From Bacteroidaceae bacterium (GTDB taxonomy: Bacteria > Bacteroidota > Bacteroidia > Bacteroidales > Bacteroidaceae): 64,000 nucleotides of DNA. Of this stretch, positions 62,093-64,000 are shown one piece after another. A program made the translations under genes and the position numbers. Below the pieces are notes generated by a model, which ran no database searches, was not told where the DNA came from, and saw only the letters and a program-made list of their open reading frames with translations. How positions within the stretch are numbered: position 1 is the stretch's first letter; the number at the start of each line of letters is the position of its first letter. The DNA lies in NCBI GenBank assembly GCA_017521285.1, contig JAFXDG010000116.1, forward strand, positions 1 through 64,000, given 5' to 3'.

Positions 62093-62839
62093 ATGACATA
62101 CAAGGAACAGTTGGATATGACCAGAATACCGGCGCACATTGCCATCATTATGGATGGTAACGGACGTTGGGCCAAATTGCGTGGTGAAGATCGCAGCAAG
62201 GGACATATACAGGGAGTGGAGACTGTAAGGAACATTGTGACCGAATCGGTAAAGTTGGGTGTGAAATACCTGACACTCTATACATTCTCTACCGAAAACT
62301 GGAATCGTCCGCAGGCTGAAGTTGCCGCCTTGATGGGATTGCTGTTTGACAATCTGAAAGACGAAATATTCATGAAGAACAACGTCGGTTTCCGGGTGGT
62401 AGGTGATATGGAACGTATGCCTAAGGAGGTGCGTGAGCGTATCGATTGGTTGGAGCAGACCACTTCGGTAAACACTGGTATGACATTAGTGTTGGCACTC
62501 AGCTATTCTTCAAAATGGGAATTGACCCGTGTGGCCCGTTCTATTGCGGCCGATGTGGCAGCCGGTGTATTGAAGCCCGAAGAGGTGACCGAAGAAACCA
62601 TCAGTTCGCGCTTGGTGACAAACTTCATGCCTGACCCTGACTTGCTGATACGTACCGGTGGTGAAGTGCGTCTGAGCAACTATTTGCTGTGGCAATGTGC
62701 CTACTCTGAATTGTACTTCTGTGATACCTTGTGGCCCGACTTTACAGAAGAGGAACTGGCAAAGGCCATCTTGAATTTCCAAGGCAAAGAGCGCCGATAC
62801 GGAAAAACCAGTGAACAGGTGGCTCCGACACAGCCGTGA
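62093..62839 (+). CDS. uppS: Undecaprenyl diphosphate synthase (isoprenyl transferase)
   Basis: A 248-residue cis-prenyltransferase that builds undecaprenyl diphosphate, the lipid carrier for peptidoglycan and O-antigen. Catalytic Asp21 is in [14 protein letters not shown], and [21 protein letters not shown] and [18 protein letters not shown] are the family motifs. Length is normal. It lies 40 bp after DUF6089 and 41 bp before bamA, as in many Bacteroidales. Confidence 0.96.
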   Translation: MTYKEQLDMTRIPAHIAIIMDGNGRWAKLRGEDRSKGHIQGVETVRNIVTESVKLGVKYLTLYTFSTENWNRPQAEVAALMGLLFDNLKDEIFMKNNVGFRVVGDMERMPKEVRERIDWLEQTTSVNTGMTLVLALSYSSKWELTRVARSIAADVAAGVLKPEEVTEETISSRLVTNFMPDPDLLIRTGGEVRLSNYLLWQCAYSELYFCDTLWPDFTEEELAKAILNFQGKERRYGKTSEQVAPTQP

Positions 62840-62880
62840 TATACTAACAATAGAGACGAAGTAAGACGAAACATTATACA

Positions 62881-64000
62881 ATGAGAAGAATAACTTCAAT
62901 AGTGCTTCAAGTAGTTGCCTGTGTGGCGGTTTGGTGTGGCATTGCTCCACAAAAGGCTGTGGCGCAGACGACAGAAGAGAAGCAAGTGAACCCCGTAATC
63001 CTTTATTCCAATGCTGCATCGCGCAGTTATGAAATTGGAGGAATCAGTGTGAGTGGGGTGAAGAATTACGAAGACTATGTACTGATTGGACTTTCCGGAC
63101 TTTCGGTGGGACAAACCGTGCGTGTGCCCGGTGATGAAATTACAAATGCGACCAAACGCTATTGGAAACATGGCCTTTTCTCGGATGTACGCATTTCGGC
63201 TGACAGTATTGTAGGGAATAAAATTTATCTGAATATTGCTTTGGCTGAACGTCCCCGTATCTCGGAAATCAGATATCATGGAGTGAAAAAGTCGGAACGT
63301 GAAGACCTGGAAACACGCCTCGGTATGGTAAAGGGTAAGCAGATAACTCCCAACATGGTAAACCGTGCCAAGATTCTCATCAAACGTTATTTCGACGAAA
63401 AGGGATTCAAGAATGCCGATGTAGAGATTCTGCAGCGTGATGACGTTACGGCTGACAATCAGATGATAGTGGATGTGAATATTGATAAAAAAGAGAAAAT
63501 CAAGATTCACAAAATTTATATAAATGGCAATGAACAGGTCGCAGATAAGACCATCCGCAAGGCTATGAAGAAGACTCGCGAAAAGAGTACGTGGGCCAAC
63601 CGTTTCCGTAACTTCTTCAAAGGCGGAAAGAAGTTCATTAATGAAAAATATGCAGAAGACAAAGATTTCATTATAGACAAGTATAATGAATTGGGATATC
63701 GTGATGCGCAGATTCTTTCCGACAGTGTCGTGTCGTATGATGACAAATCAGTGGACATTTATCTTAATCTGGAAGAGGGAAACAAATATTACTTGCGTAA
63801 TGTATCGTGGGTTGGTAATACGGTATATACGTCGGATGCATTGAGTCAGACTTTGAAGATGAAACGCGGCGATGTCTATAATCAAAAGAAGATGACCGAA
63901 CGATTGGGTACGGACGAAGATGCAATCCAGAACCAGTATTGGAACAATGGTTATGTGTTCTTCCAGATAGACCCTGTGGAAGTGAATGTTGATGGAGACT
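62881..64000 (+). CDS. bamA: Outer membrane protein assembly factor BamA (partial)
   Basis: The first 373 residues of BamA, open at the right edge of the window. The signal peptide is about residues 1-29 (ending KAVAQ). Tandem POTRA domains follow, beginning EIGGISVSGVKNYEDYVL and continuing through IYLNIALAERPRISEIRYHGV and IKIHKIYINGNEQVADKTI. A Lys-rich insert (RFRNFFKGGKKFINEKY) lies in the third POTRA. The beta-barrel lies outside. BamA inserts outer-membrane barrels. It is the fourth gene of the DUF6242-DUF6089-uppS operon. Confidence 0.93.
   Translation, partial: MRRITSIVLQVVACVAVWCGIAPQKAVAQTTEEKQVNPVILYSNAASRSYEIGGISVSGVKNYEDYVLIGLSGLSVGQTVRVPGDEITNATKRYWKHGLFSDVRISADSIVGNKIYLNIALAERPRISEIRYHGVKKSEREDLETRLGMVKGKQITPNMVNRAKILIKRYFDEKGFKNADVEILQRDDVTADNQMIVDVNIDKKEKIKIHKIYINGNEQVADKTIRKAMKKTREKSTWANRFRNFFKGGKKFINEKYAEDKDFIIDKYNELGYRDAQILSDSVVSYDDKSVDIYLNLEEGNKYYLRNVSWVGNTVYTSDALSQTLKMKRGDVYNQKKMTERLGTDEDAIQNQYWNNGYVFFQIDPVEVNVDGD

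Overview
The window looks like a chromosomal segment from a member of the Bacteroidaceae (Bacteroides, Phocaeicola or a close relative). The reasons are the -33/-7 promoter type (TTTG-N19/20-TAnnTTTG), which recurs upstream of many genes. Others are the Mfa/FimB-type fimbrial subunits, DUF3575/DUF3868 proteins, GH127/GH146 and GH43 arabinose-type glycosidases, and the DUF6242-DUF6089-uppS-bamA envelope cluster. The species cannot be fixed from the sequence alone.

Layout. 1-790 is non-coding and carries a long repeated element. 0.8-2.1 kb holds a membrane zinc peptidase and an AlkD-like protein. 2.1-9.4 kb is on the minus strand: an orphan GH127/146 enzyme, then a three-gene operon (GH3-type adenylating enzyme, Ig-like lipoprotein, DUF3108). 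9.5-25.7 kb is mostly housekeeping: pfkA, an acyl-CoA ligase, tRNA-Gly, tRNA-Leu, a lipoprotein nitroreductase, a Cthe_2159-type protein, tRNA-Lys, an AI-2E-type exporter, rsmI, a coiled-coil lipoprotein, a cell-wall amidase, ychF, lgt and a large GH43 protein. 26.2-46.5 kb is one long fimbrial locus on the minus strand. It reads DUF3575, DUF3868, Mfa1 major subunit, FimB/Mfa2 anchor, a fimbrillin fused to a sialidase-like propeller, a 1073-aa DUF4906-type protein and a 2427-aa giant. 47.9-53.8 kb is an arginine locus: argR, a GNAT acyltransferase, argG, argC and argD. 53.9-64 kb holds a secreted HAF-like protein, rubredoxin, a Na/Pi transporter, an LtaS-like sulfatase-fold enzyme, and the start of the uppS-bamA envelope operon. 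bamA runs off the right edge.

What stands out. (1) Almost every gap in the arginine operon is filled by an inverted-repeat (foldback) element. One carries a DUF559 nuclease-like gene and supplies the argC start codon, and its arm encodes part of the ArgC N-terminus. Another carries a four-helix-bundle (S23-type) gene, and a third copy of that family, after the rubredoxin gene, is empty. A second DUF559 gene lies among related C-rich repeats inside the fimbrial locus. (2) A ~450-bp intergenic element occurs at 41-480 and again at 47285-47740, upstream of argR. Each copy has a pair of TGyATAwwTATrCA palindromes exactly 21 bp centre to centre, the geometry of an ArgR operator. (3) The fimbrial locus encodes a subunit ending in a BNR/Asp-box propeller and a giant subunit. 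All four surface subunits, but not the anchor, carry a Thr-Arg-Ala site at a maturation-like position.

Limits. All assignments come from reading sequence by eye. Family names rest on recognised motifs and context, not on searches.
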